A DNA stretch of 60,825 bases, from NCBI GenBank assembly GCA_903921725.1, contig CAIXRA010000035.1, forward strand, positions 1 to 60,825. Reading direction: 5' to 3'. The position numbers and the translations under genes are program-made. Below the pieces are notes generated by a model that saw nothing but the letters and a program-made list of their open reading frames with translations, did not search any database and was not told where the DNA came from. This stretch comes from an uncultured Lentisphaerota bacterium (GTDB lineage: Bacteria; Verrucomicrobiota; Lentisphaeria; Oligosphaerales; CAITYL01). Of this stretch, positions 42,527-53,643 are shown in pieces (positions within the stretch are counted from its first letter, which is position 1; each line of letters starts with the position of its first letter).

Positions 42527-44275
42527 TCACAGCTTCTCGCGGGACGTGTAGCCGGTGTGCAGCAGCTTGTGCGCTTTCTCGCCGTACGCCTCCCCGAGAA
42601 ACTCCTTGTAGAGTTCCTGGATGTACGGGTTCTTGTGCGACGAGCGGATCTCCTTGCCGGCGTCCTCGGCGTAAATCGCCTGGGCGCGCTTCTTCATCAC
42701 CTCAATCTCCTCGCGGGAATCCACGAACGGCTGACCGCCGCCGCAGATGCAGCCGCCGGGGCAGGCCATGATCTCGATCAAGTGGTAATGGCTCTTGCCG
42801 GCGCGGACCTCCTCCAGCAAGCGCCGCGCGTGGCCGAGGCCGCAGGCAATCGCCACATTGACTTCCATCCCGGCAATCTCGACGTGCGCGTGCCGGAGCC
42901 CCTTCGTGCCGCGAACCTCCTCGAAGTCCACGCTGTCCAGCTCCTTGCCGGAAATGACCTCCGCCGCCATGCGCAGCGCCGCCTCGCAGACACCGCCGGA
43001 CACCGCGAAGATGTCGGCACCGCCGGAGCTGAAGCCGAGCGGGTTGTCAAACTCGCCGTCGGGCAGGCTCTGGAAATCCACGCCCGCCTCGCGCAGCATC
43101 CGCCCGAGCTCGCGGGTGGAGAGCACGTAGTCCACGTCCTGGTGGCCGCTGGAGGAAAGCTCCTTGCGGGAGGCCTCGTATTTCTTCGAGAGGCAGGGCA
43201 TGATGGAGACGACCACGATCTTGGCCGGATCGATCTTCATCTTCTCCGCCCAGTAGGTCTTGGTGATGGCGCCGAACATCTCATGCGGGCTCTTGCAGGT
43301 GGACGGCACGTCCAGCAGATCCTGAAACTGGTGCTCGAAGAACTTGACCCACGCCGGGCAGCAACTGGTCAGCATCGGCAGGCGGCCGCCGTGCTTGAGG
43401 CGGTGGATGAACTCCGTGGCCTCCTCGACGATGGTCAGGTCCGCCGCAAAATTGGTGTCGAACACATGGTTGAACCCGAGGCGGCGCAGGCCGGTCACCA
43501 TCCTTCCGGTAACGCACTTGCCGGGCTCCATGCCGAACTCCTCGCCCAGCGCGGCGCGCACGGCCGGCGCGGTCTGCACGACCACGACCTTTTCCGGGTC
43601 GTTGATCGCGTTCCAGACCTCCTCGACGTGCGACTTGCCCATCAGCGCGCCCGTCGGGCACACCTTCACGCACTGGCCGCAGAACACGCACTGGGTCTTC
43701 TCCAGCGGCGCGTGGAACGCGGGGCCGACCACCATGTCGAAGCCGCGGCCGACGCCTGAGAGGACGCCGACGGTCTGCATGTCGTTGCACGCCGTCTCGC
43801 AGCGGCGGCAGCGGATGCACTTGTTGAGGTCGCGCACGATCGACTCGCTGGAGGTCTCCACCATGAAGTCGGAGTGGGCGCCCTCGAAACGGTTCGAGTC
43901 GGTGTGCATGTCGTTCGACAGCGTCTGCAGGTCGCAGTTGCCGCTGGCGTAGCAGTTCAGGCAGTCTTTCGGATGGTTGGAGAGCAGGAGCTGCATGAGC
44001 ACGCGGCGCGATTTGATCACCCGCGGGGAGTGCGTGCGGATGACCATGCCGTTCTGCACCTTCGTGCTGCACGCGGGGGCCAGGTTCCGGCGCCCCTCGA
44101 CCTCGACCACGCAGATGCGGCAGGAGGCGACGCGGTTCACCGTCTCCTTGTTGTGCAGCTCCAGGTGGCACAGCGTCGGGATGTTGATGTTCACCTTCCG
44201 CGCCGCATCCAGAATCGTGGAGTCCGACGAAACCTGCGTCTTCACCCCGTCGATGATGATATTTACCAGAGGCAT
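42527..44275 (-). CDS. hydA: [FeFe] hydrogenase catalytic subunit HydA
   Basis: 582 residues. The N-terminal [2Fe-2S] ferredoxin fold (LCHLELHNKETVNRVASCRI) is followed by a His-Cys3 cluster site (HPKDCLNCYASGNC) and two [4Fe-4S] motifs (CIRCRRCETAC and CVFCGQCVKVCP). All three H-cluster motifs are intact: TSCCPAW (C305, C306), MPCLSKKYE (C361) and EIMACPGGCICGGGQP (C505, C509). It lacks the extra C-terminal [2Fe-2S] domain of some HydA. With HydB and HydC it forms the NADH- and ferredoxin-coupled bifurcating enzyme. AAAGGAG precedes the ATG. Maturases HydE/F/G are not in the window. Confidence 0.96.
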   Translation of the reverse strand: MPLVNIIIDGVKTQVSSDSTILDAARKVNINIPTLCHLELHNKETVNRVASCRICVVEVEGRRNLAPACSTKVQNGMVIRTHSPRVIKSRRVLMQLLLSNHPKDCLNCYASGNCDLQTLSNDMHTDSNRFEGAHSDFMVETSSESIVRDLNKCIRCRRCETACNDMQTVGVLSGVGRGFDMVVGPAFHAPLEKTQCVFCGQCVKVCPTGALMGKSHVEEVWNAINDPEKVVVVQTAPAVRAALGEEFGMEPGKCVTGRMVTGLRRLGFNHVFDTNFAADLTIVEEATEFIHRLKHGGRLPMLTSCCPAWVKFFEHQFQDLLDVPSTCKSPHEMFGAITKTYWAEKMKIDPAKIVVVSIMPCLSKKYEASRKELSSSGHQDVDYVLSTRELGRMLREAGVDFQSLPDGEFDNPLGFSSGGADIFAVSGGVCEAALRMAAEVISGKELDSVDFEEVRGTKGLRHAHVEIAGMEVNVAIACGLGHARRLLEEVRAGKSHYHLIEIMACPGGCICGGGQPFVDSREEIEVMKKRAQAIYAEDAGKEIRSSHKNPYIQELYKEFLGEAYGEKAHKLLHTGYTSREKL

Positions 44276-44306
44276 GAGAGGAACTCCTTTATGATCTCCA
44301 AAATGT

Positions 44307-44337
44307 TAAAAAGAGTAATCGGTCAGATTGGACCGAT
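44307..44337 (-). terminator. intercistronic hairpin with T-run between hydB and hydA
   Basis: On the minus strand ATCGGTC and GACCGAT (44331-44337 and 44318-44324) form a perfect 7-bp stem with a six-base loop. The stem is followed after six bases by a T-rich run (44307-44312). It could act as a weak terminator or RNA-processing/stability element that sets the hydA to hydCB ratio. Confidence 0.45.
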
Positions 44338-44390
44338 CGGACGGACGAGGAAAAGCAACCCGGCCGGCCGTCACACGGCTTCTTCCGTCC

Positions 44391-46193
44391 TCACTCGCTG
44401 TCAATCGCGCCGAACCTGCACTTCGTCTCGCAGGCGCCGCAGTGGATGCACTTGGACTGGTCAATTACATGCTTCTTCTTGAGCGCCCCCTCGATGCACT
44501 GCACCGGGCAGGCCTTGGCGCAGGCGCGGCAGCCGATGCACTTGTCGTTGACCGTGTAGACCGGGGGTTTCACGCCGCCGTTTTTGATGCAATCCTCGTA
44601 CTCGGAACGGAACCAGCGCAGCGTCGAGAGCACCGGGTTCGGCGAGGTCTGGCCGAGGCCGCACAGCGCGGTGTCCTTGATCACATTGCCCAGCTCCTCG
44701 AGCTTGGGCAGATCTTCCGGCTTCCCCTTGCCCGCCAGGATGCGTTCCAAAATTTCATAGAGGCGGCGGTTGCCGACGCGGCACGGCGTGCACTTGCCGC
44801 ACGACTCGTCGCAGGAAAATTCCATGTAGTAGTGCGCGATCTTGACCATCGAGGTCTTCTGTCCCATGACGATCAGGCCGCCGCTGCCCATGATTGAGCC
44901 GAGCGCGCCGAGCGTGTCATACTCGATCGGGGTGTCGAACTTTTCCGCCGGGATGCAGCCGCCGGAGGGGCCGCCGGTCTGGACCGCCTTCAGCGGCCTG
45001 CCGTCGCGGCTGCCGCCGCCGATTTCCTCCAGCACCTCGCGGATGGTGGTGCCCATCGGCACCTCGGCCAGGCCGACGTTCTTCACGTCGCCCGCCAGCG
45101 CGAACACCTTGGTGCCCGCGCACTTCGGGGTGCCGATTGCCTTGAACCAGGCCGCGCCCTTCTCCAGGATCGGCTGGATGCAGGCCAGCGTCTCCACGTT
45201 GTTCACCGTGGTGGATTTTCCCCACAGGCCGGACTCGGCGGGGAACGGCGGCTTCACCGTCGGCTCGCCGCGCTTGCCCTCGATCGAGTGGATCAGCGCC
45301 GTCTCCTCGCCGCAGACGAACGCGCCGGCGCCGAGCTTGATCTCCAGGTCGAACGCGAAGCCGCTACCCAGGATGTTCTCGCCCAGCAGCCCCAGCGCCC
45401 GCGACTGCGCAATCGCAACCTCCAGGCGCTTCACCGCCAGCGGATATTCCGCGCGGCAGTAGATGTAGCCGTAGCGCGCGCCGATGGCGTAGCCGGCGAC
45501 GGTCATCGCCTCCAGCACGCTGTGCGGGTCGCCCTCCAGCACCGAACGGTCCATGAACGCGCCCGGATCCCCCTCGTCGGCGTTGCAGACGATGTACTTC
45601 GGCGCCGCGGCCGCCGCACGGGCATACTCCCACTTGAGCCCGGTCGTGAACCCGGCGCCGCCGCGGCCGCGCAGGCCGGAGGCCTTCACCGTGGCAATCA
45701 CCTCTTCCGGCTTCATGCCGTCCAGAATTTTTGCAAGCTGCACATAGCCGCCGTTGCGGATGTAGTCCTCAATCTTTTCCGGATCGATCCGGCCGCAGTT
45801 GCGCAGCGCGATGCGGAGCTGCTTCTTGAAAATCGCGTCGCCGACGGAGAGCGGCTTGGCGGGTTCGGCGGCCACCGCCAGTTCCTTCACCAGTTCGCGG
45901 CCGCGCGCCGGCGTCACGCCGCCGAGCGTCACCACCGGCCGGCCCGGAACCTGGACCTCGACGGTCGGCTCCGCATAGCACAGTCCGACGCAGCCGGCCC
46001 TAACCACTTCGATGGCCGGGTTGCCGGACGCCGCCAGCTCCGCCGCAATCGCGTCGTACACCGGGCCGGCGCCGGACGCCACGCCGCAGGTGGACATCCC
46101 CACAAAAATCCGCGTCTTCGGCGCCGTCGCCTCCGCCGCCTTCACCGCGTCCGCGAACTCCGCAAACGCCACGCCTGTCGCCAGCTTCGTCAT
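44391..46193 (-). CDS. hydB: bifurcating hydrogenase flavoprotein subunit HydB
   Basis: 600 residues. An N-terminal thioredoxin-like [2Fe-2S] domain (FVGMSTCGVASG ... VRAGCVGLCYAEP) is followed by the NuoF-type FMN/NADH domain (KASGLRGRGGAGFTTGLKWE, VCNADEGDPGAFMDR), an SLBB segment and the CDESCGKCTPCRVG cluster. Two C-terminal [4Fe-4S] motifs close it (CIGCRACAKACPVQC and CIHCGACETKC). It binds NADH and FMN and is the bifurcation centre. It lies 37 bp after hydC. Confidence 0.95.
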   Translation of the reverse strand: MTKLATGVAFAEFADAVKAAEATAPKTRIFVGMSTCGVASGAGPVYDAIAAELAASGNPAIEVVRAGCVGLCYAEPTVEVQVPGRPVVTLGGVTPARGRELVKELAVAAEPAKPLSVGDAIFKKQLRIALRNCGRIDPEKIEDYIRNGGYVQLAKILDGMKPEEVIATVKASGLRGRGGAGFTTGLKWEYARAAAAAPKYIVCNADEGDPGAFMDRSVLEGDPHSVLEAMTVAGYAIGARYGYIYCRAEYPLAVKRLEVAIAQSRALGLLGENILGSGFAFDLEIKLGAGAFVCGEETALIHSIEGKRGEPTVKPPFPAESGLWGKSTTVNNVETLACIQPILEKGAAWFKAIGTPKCAGTKVFALAGDVKNVGLAEVPMGTTIREVLEEIGGGSRDGRPLKAVQTGGPSGGCIPAEKFDTPIEYDTLGALGSIMGSGGLIVMGQKTSMVKIAHYYMEFSCDESCGKCTPCRVGNRRLYEILERILAGKGKPEDLPKLEELGNVIKDTALCGLGQTSPNPVLSTLRWFRSEYEDCIKNGGVKPPVYTVNDKCIGCRACAKACPVQCIEGALKKKHVIDQSKCIHCGACETKCRFGAIDSE

Positions 46194-46230
46194 GATTGTA
46201 TTCCTTTTCTCCGCGCCTCTGCGGGAGATT

Positions 46231-46731
46231 TTACTTGTACTCCGCCAGAATCGCCTCGACCTGCTCCGGGGTCACGCGGCCGTAGGTCTTGCCGTCAACC
46301 TGAAGCACCGGCGCCAGGCTGCACGCGCCGACACAGCGCAGGGAACCGAGCGTGAAGCGCCCGTCCCCGCTGGTCTCGCCCAGCTTCGTGCCGGTCTGCG
46401 CCTCAACCTGTTCGATGACCTTGCCGATGCCGCGCACGAAACAGGCCGTACCCGTGCAGAAATCGATGACGTGCCGCCCGGAGGGCTTCGTCTTGAAGAA
46501 ATGATAGAACGAGACGACACCGTAGACCTCGCTGACATGCAGGTCCAGCTTCGCCGAAATATGCTTCTGCACCTCTTCCGGAAGCCAGCCAAAAAGCCCC
46601 TGTGCGCGGTGGAGAATCTGGATCAGGACGGCGCGTCGCCCGGCCGCGTCGCGCCCGTCAAGGCCGAGCGACTGGATGAAGGCGTCCAACTCCCGGATCT
46701 TCGCCTGGTCTGATGTTTCTTCTGTCTGCAT
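46231..46731 (-). CDS. hydC: bifurcating hydrogenase NuoE-like subunit HydC
   Basis: 166 residues from ATG 46731; ATG 46746 is an alternative and neither has a strong ribosome site. The NuoE-like [2Fe-2S] thioredoxin fold shows VYGVVSFYHFFKTKPSGRHV, FCTGTACFVRG and LRCVGACSLAPVLQVDGKTY, giving the four cluster cysteines. It is the first gene of the hyd operon. Confidence 0.93.
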   Translation of the reverse strand: MQTEETSDQAKIRELDAFIQSLGLDGRDAAGRRAVLIQILHRAQGLFGWLPEEVQKHISAKLDLHVSEVYGVVSFYHFFKTKPSGRHVIDFCTGTACFVRGIGKVIEQVEAQTGTKLGETSGDGRFTLGSLRCVGACSLAPVLQVDGKTYGRVTPEQVEAILAEYK

Positions 46732-46841
46732 GCGAGTAAGTTCCATCGTTTCGATTGCGCCGCCGGCCCCGCCCATCCCGGGCGGTTCCCGCGCGGAAAA
46801 ATGCGTGCGCCTGCGGCACAGGGGGTGTGAATATTTTAACA

Positions 46842-46869
46842 ACTATAATCGCGAAAAGCGCGGGGGCAA
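46842..46869 (-). promoter_or_regulatory. promoter of the hyd operon
   Basis: Minus strand TTGCCC (46864-46869), 16-bp spacer, TATAGT (46842-46847). The spacer contains CGCGCTTTTCGCG, a short palindrome that could bind a regulator. The rest of the 289-bp gap to 47020 is AT-rich without a gene. Confidence 0.55.
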
Positions 46870-47020
46870 GCCCGAAAAGCGATTTTTTATATGCTTTGAA
46901 TTAAATAACTTGCAACAACGCCCTTGCCGCCGGAGATGGCGCTGCGCGAAAAAAGAAGCATTTCTGCAATTTCCCCGCATGCGGAACGGGGGCGGGCGGG
47001 CCGCCGCGAGGCGGAGGAAA

Positions 47021-48966
<1,946 letters not shown>

Positions 48967-48970
<4 letters not shown>

Positions 48971-50088
48971 CCGAACAGTTTCGCAATGGTGTCAACGACA
49001 TGCTGGCGCTGGGCCGTGGTGGTCTCGGGATAGATGGGCAGCGCAAGGGAGGTTTCCGCCGCCGCCTCGCTGGCCGGGCAGTCGCCGCGCCTGAAGCCCA
49101 GCGAAGCAAAGCAGGGCTGGAGGTGCAGCGGCACGGGGTAGTAGACCTCGCAGCCGACGCCCGCCGCCTTCAACCCGTCCCACACCGCCTGCCGTTTCGC
49201 GGCGGGCACCCGGATGCAGTACTGGTTGTAGACATGGCGCGTGGAACCCTCCGCCTGCGCCGGCACGACGACCTGCGCGGCGGCCGGTGATTTGGCGAAC
49301 ATCGACCGGTATTCGGCGGCATTCGCCTGGCGGGCGGCAGTCCAGCCGTCGAGATACTTGAGCTTGACGGAGAGCACGGCGGCCTGCAGCGCGTCGAGGC
49401 GGAAATTGCCGCCGATGAGGTGGTGGTAATAGCGCGGCTTCATGCCGTGGTTGCGCAGAAGGAGAAGTTTTTCGAGCTTCGCCGCGTCGCGGACGGTGAC
49501 CAGGCCGCCGTCGCCGAAGCCGCCCAGGTTCTTGCTCGGGAAGAAGGAGAAGCAGCCGTAGTCGCCCATCGATCCGGCGCGGCGCCCCTTGTATTCCGAT
49601 CCAATGGCCTGACAGGCGTCCTCGATGACGCAGATGCCGTGCTTCGCCGCCAGTTCCAGGATCGGATCCATGTCGGCGCACTGCCCGAAGAGATGCACCG
49701 GGATGATCGCCTTCGTGCGCGGCGTGATCTTCGCGGCGATCTGGTCCGGCCGGATGTTGAACGAGTCGTGGTCCATGTCGGCAAAGACCGGAACCGCGCC
49801 GAGGCGGACGATGGCGCCGACGGTGGCGAAAAAGGAATACGGGGAGGTGATGACCTCGTCGCCGGGGCCGACGTCCTCGGCCATCAGGGCCATGAGGAGC
49901 GCGTCGGAGCCGGAGGAGACGCCGCAGGCGCCGGCGGCGCCGCAGTAGGCCGCGGCCTCCTTCTCAAACGCCTCCACCTTCGGCCCGAGGATGAAATACT
50001 GCGCGTCGCACACCTCGTCCATCGCCTGGCGGATTTCTTCGCGGATAGTGCGGTACTGCGCCTTCAGGTCAAGCATTGCCACTTGCAT
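48967..50088 (-). CDS. DegT/DnrJ/EryC1/StrS sugar aminotransferase
   Basis: 373 residues, a PLP-dependent enzyme adding an amino group to nucleotide-linked keto-sugars. Family blocks are MLDLKAQYRTIREEI, GVSSGSDALLMALMA, VIPVHLFGQCADMDPI, IEDACQAIGSEYKGRRAGS and CFSFFPSKNLGGFGDGG, whose Lys forms the Schiff base. It probably makes an amino sugar for the surface polysaccharide or LPS exported by its neighbours. It overlaps the ABC gene by four bases. Confidence 0.93.
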
Positions 50089-50133
50089 CGGGAAAACAAT
50101 CCTTTCTTCCGGCGCCCGGCGGCGCCGATGACG

Positions 50134-52551
50134 TCACATGCCGGATTTGATCTGGAAACCGGGGAAGGCCTTGAGGGTCAGGATGACCATGACCCCGACA
50201 CCCCCGCCGTCGTCGTACTCGAACCGCAGACCGCCCGTCCAGCAGTGGAGGTCGCGGGTGAACTCAATCATCTGCCGGGCGAGCCGCTTGTCGACGATGT
50301 CAAACTCCGTGCGCAGTTCGCAGTTCACTTTGGCGTTGATGGGAAAAAGGAAGCCGAGGCAGATGTAGTGTACGCTGTCGTACTCGTGGGCGAAGATGCT
50401 GTCGCCGATGGGGTCGGTGAGGGAGCTGCCCATGGAGTAGACGGAGCGGGCCGTGTAGTGGCTGCGGTAGAGATAGGACAGCTCGGTGCGCAGGACCTTC
50501 TTGTCGCCGATGCCGAACCCGACCTCGCCGCGGTTGAGCGTCGGCGCGCCCATGTCGACCACGGCGTTCGTCCACATGCCGAAATCCTCACGCGGGTCGA
50601 ATCGGAAGACCGTGCCAAATCCGCCCGGGCCCGCCTTGCCGTCACCCCTGGCAAAATGGAAGTCCGCGTAGTTCTCCAGCGAGGCGAGCGTATAGATGCG
50701 GTTGCTGCGGCGCGTCTCCCAGCGCTGGCGCAGGCCGAAGCGGATGAAGTTCTGCTCGATCAGGCGGTCCAGCTCGTCGAAGAAATAGAGGTTGTCGCGG
50801 TCCTGGCTCGGCGACGGGGCGAAGGTGTAGTTGGCGTACGGCTGCACGACATGGCGGAGGCCGTCGATGTTCCACCGCTGGCTCTTGTAGTCCGACCAGG
50901 TGCGATAGAACTTGCTGGAGACTTCGACGCCGGTCTCCGCCGCCAGGCGCATGACGCTGCCGCCGCGGCTGTCATAGCTCGGCGACGCCACCGTGGGGAT
51001 GTCCTGGTCCGGATCGTCGGCCGCCATCATCCGATCCAAGTCGTTGACGGTGATCCGCCTCTGGCTTGACTTGTCGTAGTAGGTGACGCGGCCGCCGGCC
51101 CGGGGCACGATCTCCAGCTCGTTGAGCTGCAGGGGGTAATAGAACATGTGCAGCGAGTCGGCCCGCAGCGCGCTGTAATCCTCGGGATTGGGCATGAGCG
51201 GGTCGTTCACGTCAAACCGGCGCCAGCTCATCTTCATCTTGCCGACGGAGGAATGCCCCTCGTAGTAGAACCCCGAATCGCCGAGCGGCTGACGCGGCAT
51301 GTCGAATTTCAGCAGGGGCAGCTGTTCGACCTCAGACCAGAAGTCGTTGACGCTCTTGCGCGCGGAGAACGAGAGGGAATAGCGCTCGCTGTCGAGCGTC
51401 ACGTCGGCAAAGGTTTTCGGCTGCGGGTCGGTACGGTATTCGTTCTTGCCCCAGCCCTTGCGGCCGAACCAGTTCTCCATCATGTCGATGTCACTCATCT
51501 TGTCCACCTTCGCGCGGAGAGTCAGTCCGTCGGCGAGGTTTTCCCGGTGATAGACCTTGGCGCGGTAGCGGAGGTCCGTCGCCGCAAAGCGGCGGTTGTA
51601 GCCGTCCGAGGTGGTTGGCGTGTTCATGTCGTCCATGCCGAGGAGGATGGCGTCTGTCTCGGTTTTTTCGGTCGTGATCCGGGTCTCGTTGCCGAGCGCG
51701 AGTCCGTTGCGCGAACGCAGATCCAGGTGCATCGTCGTCGTCACGTTCTCGCTGAGCTTCCATTGTTTCGACAGCAACAGGAAGGCGCCCCAGCGGCCGT
51801 TGTAGCCGGGCTTGACCTCGATGCCCGCGCCGGAGTTTGTCGAGCCCCATACACCCGGCAGCCAGAACACGGGGATCCACATGCGTCCGACATTGAACCG
51901 CACGTTCCAAGCGGTGAAATTGCCGTCTTGGTAATAGGTGATGCGGGAGGCCGTCATCTTGTAGTGCGGCTCGTCCTTGTCCGCCAGGTCGCAGGTGGTG
52001 AGATCACCGCCCTTGATCACCGTCTTGCCGTCCTTTCCCAGGGTGACGGAGGCGGATTTCCCCTCCATGTACAGCGGACCGGAATGCCCCTTGTAGTGGC
52101 CGACCTCAAACTGCCGGGTCCGGAGGTTGCCGACAATCTCGTCCGCACGCCAGACCGTCTTGCCGTCGCCGATCACCGGCGGCGCTTCCTTGCCGGATCC
52201 AGGCTTCGCCACGCCCTTGATGGTAGCGGCACGGTCGGCGCTTACGACGACGTTGCCGTGAGCCTTGATCGCCCCGGTGTTGTTGTCGTACGTCGCCTCG
52301 TCGGCGTCGAGCGTGAGCCCCTGGCTGGTGACGTGGACGTTGCCCACGCCGTGCCCGATGCCGCTCTTGCCGTCAAACTCATACTGGTCCGCCGCAACCG
52401 AAACATCGCCGGATCCCAAGGCGGACAGAGGCGCGTTCTTCGGTTTTGCGGCGGCTGCATCCGGCGCGCCGAAGGAGGAGGCCGCCCCCGCCGCGACGAG
52501 CATGCATGCGCAAAACGCCGCCCATCCATGCCACAGCCTGATTCTGATCAT
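50134..52551 (-). CDS. lptD: LPS-assembly outer-membrane protein LptD
   Basis: 805 residues from ATG 52551 (AAGGGG upstream). Signal peptide, then an LptA/OstA-like beta-jellyroll domain (about 45-190: VAADQYEFDGKSGIGHGVGN, DADEATYDNNTGAIKAHGNV) and a large C-terminal barrel domain. TTCDLADKDEPHYKMTASRI matches the junction seen in LptD (TTC...DPDWYLKA). It inserts LPS into the outer leaflet together with LptE, which is not visible here. Its presence shows a real outer membrane. Confidence 0.88.
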   Translation of the reverse strand: MIRIRLWHGWAAFCACMLVAAGAASSFGAPDAAAAKPKNAPLSALGSGDVSVAADQYEFDGKSGIGHGVGNVHVTSQGLTLDADEATYDNNTGAIKAHGNVVVSADRAATIKGVAKPGSGKEAPPVIGDGKTVWRADEIVGNLRTRQFEVGHYKGHSGPLYMEGKSASVTLGKDGKTVIKGGDLTTCDLADKDEPHYKMTASRITYYQDGNFTAWNVRFNVGRMWIPVFWLPGVWGSTNSGAGIEVKPGYNGRWGAFLLLSKQWKLSENVTTTMHLDLRSRNGLALGNETRITTEKTETDAILLGMDDMNTPTTSDGYNRRFAATDLRYRAKVYHRENLADGLTLRAKVDKMSDIDMMENWFGRKGWGKNEYRTDPQPKTFADVTLDSERYSLSFSARKSVNDFWSEVEQLPLLKFDMPRQPLGDSGFYYEGHSSVGKMKMSWRRFDVNDPLMPNPEDYSALRADSLHMFYYPLQLNELEIVPRAGGRVTYYDKSSQRRITVNDLDRMMAADDPDQDIPTVASPSYDSRGGSVMRLAAETGVEVSSKFYRTWSDYKSQRWNIDGLRHVVQPYANYTFAPSPSQDRDNLYFFDELDRLIEQNFIRFGLRQRWETRRSNRIYTLASLENYADFHFARGDGKAGPGGFGTVFRFDPREDFGMWTNAVVDMGAPTLNRGEVGFGIGDKKVLRTELSYLYRSHYTARSVYSMGSSLTDPIGDSIFAHEYDSVHYICLGFLFPINAKVNCELRTEFDIVDKRLARQMIEFTRDLHCWTGGLRFEYDDGGGVGVMVILTLKAFPGFQIKSGM

Positions 52552-52691
52552 GCCAAACCCCTTGAGTTTCAAACGCGCCGGGCCACCCGCCCCGTCACCG
52601 GGGATCAAATCGGGAATAACATAACCGCACAACGCCGCTTTGCGCAACGGTTCCGGAAGGGGTGCCGGCCGTCAGAATCGGGCCGCCTCCG

Positions 52692-53120
52692 TCAGGCGAC
52701 GGGCGGAAAGTCCGGAGGCGGCCGGCCTCCACGGCGGGGACGGAACGGGGCGCCGAACGCCTCCGCAAAATCATAGCCGTCCGCGAAGTCGGCGGGGGAA
52801 TCCTCCTCCGTCGCGCCGAGAAACCCGCTGCCGACAAGCTTGAACACGAGGGCCCCGACATCCTCCGTGCGGCGGATGCCCCAGTCGTCCAGCACCTCCG
52901 CGGCCAGACAGCCGAAGCGCTCCAGCGCCAGCACGCGGAACCCTTCGAGAAGCTGACGGCCGGTGATGTGCACGCGGCGCCGGCCGCCGCCGTCGGGGAA
53001 CTGCTGCCGTGTCGTGTGCGTCACCGCCTCACGGACAAAGCCGTAGGCGGCCGGCGCGTAGCGCGGATCCTCCGCAGCCAGAGCCTCGACCGTCCTTTGG
53101 AATTTTTCGTCGGTGGGCAT
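52692..53120 (-). CDS. Minf_1886 family protein
   Basis: 142 residues from ATG 53120. The pattern YGFVREAVTHT, HITGRQLLEGFRVLALERFG, DDWGIRRTEDVGALVFKLVG and TEEDSPADFADGYDFAEAF matches a small uncharacterised family found almost only in PVC bacteria. There are no membrane or signal sequences. It lies between the HIT gene (73 bp upstream) and lptD (140 bp downstream) in the same direction. Its function is unknown. Confidence 0.8.
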   Translation of the reverse strand: MPTDEKFQRTVEALAAEDPRYAPAAYGFVREAVTHTTRQQFPDGGGRRRVHITGRQLLEGFRVLALERFGCLAAEVLDDWGIRRTEDVGALVFKLVGSGFLGATEEDSPADFADGYDFAEAFGAPFRPRRGGRPPPDFPPVA

Positions 53121-53193
53121 GGTTCGGGAAAAGCCGGGTGTCCTAAAAATGGCGAAGGTCTGCAGTTTTCCGAAAGGGCGGCTACGGGCCGCA

Positions 53194-53643
53194 TCACGCC
53201 TCGCGTTCCATGGATTCCGAATGGCGCGCCATCCGCTTGTGCACGGCGGCGACAACGGCCTCCTTCTCCGCCGCGTCCGCATACTCCACATGCCGCGAAG
53301 GCAGCACGATACCGTCCTCGGGAAAGCGCGGGATGACGTGGAGGTGGGTGTGCGGGACGACCTGGCCGGCAACCGTGCCGTTGGACAGAATCAGGTTGAA
53401 CCCGTCGGCGTCCACCGCCCGCAGGAGCGCACCCCCCAGGCGCCCCGCCACGGCCAGCATGTGCCCAGCGGTTTCCGCGGGAATTTCCGTCACGCTGAAA
53501 AAATGCCGCTTCGGGATGACCAGCGCATGCCCCCTATTCACCGGGGCGATGTCCAGAAAGGCCAGCACTTGTTCGTCCTCGTACAGCTTGGCGGCGGGGA
53601 TCTCCCCGGCGACGATGCGGCAGAACACGCAGTTGTCCTTCAT
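53194..53643 (-). CDS. HIT-family nucleotide hydrolase
   Basis: 149 residues. The start ATG 53643 overlaps the amidase stop (ATGA). The family markers are CVFCRIVAGEIPAAKLYED, DIAPVNRGHALVIPKRH and the triad VVPHTHLHVIPR. These are Hint/HinT-type purine nucleoside phosphoramidases or hydrolases in the cytosol. The CxxC at the start fits the zinc-binding subgroup. Confidence 0.93.
   Translation of the reverse strand: MKDNCVFCRIVAGEIPAAKLYEDEQVLAFLDIAPVNRGHALVIPKRHFFSVTEIPAETAGHMLAVAGRLGGALLRAVDADGFNLILSNGTVAGQVVPHTHLHVIPRFPEDGIVLPSRHVEYADAAEKEAVVAAVHKRMARHSESMEREA

Noticed and set aside
46942..47020. A terminator after the ABC exporter gene.
   Set aside because: GC-rich inverted stretches exist but there is no T-run on the minus strand.
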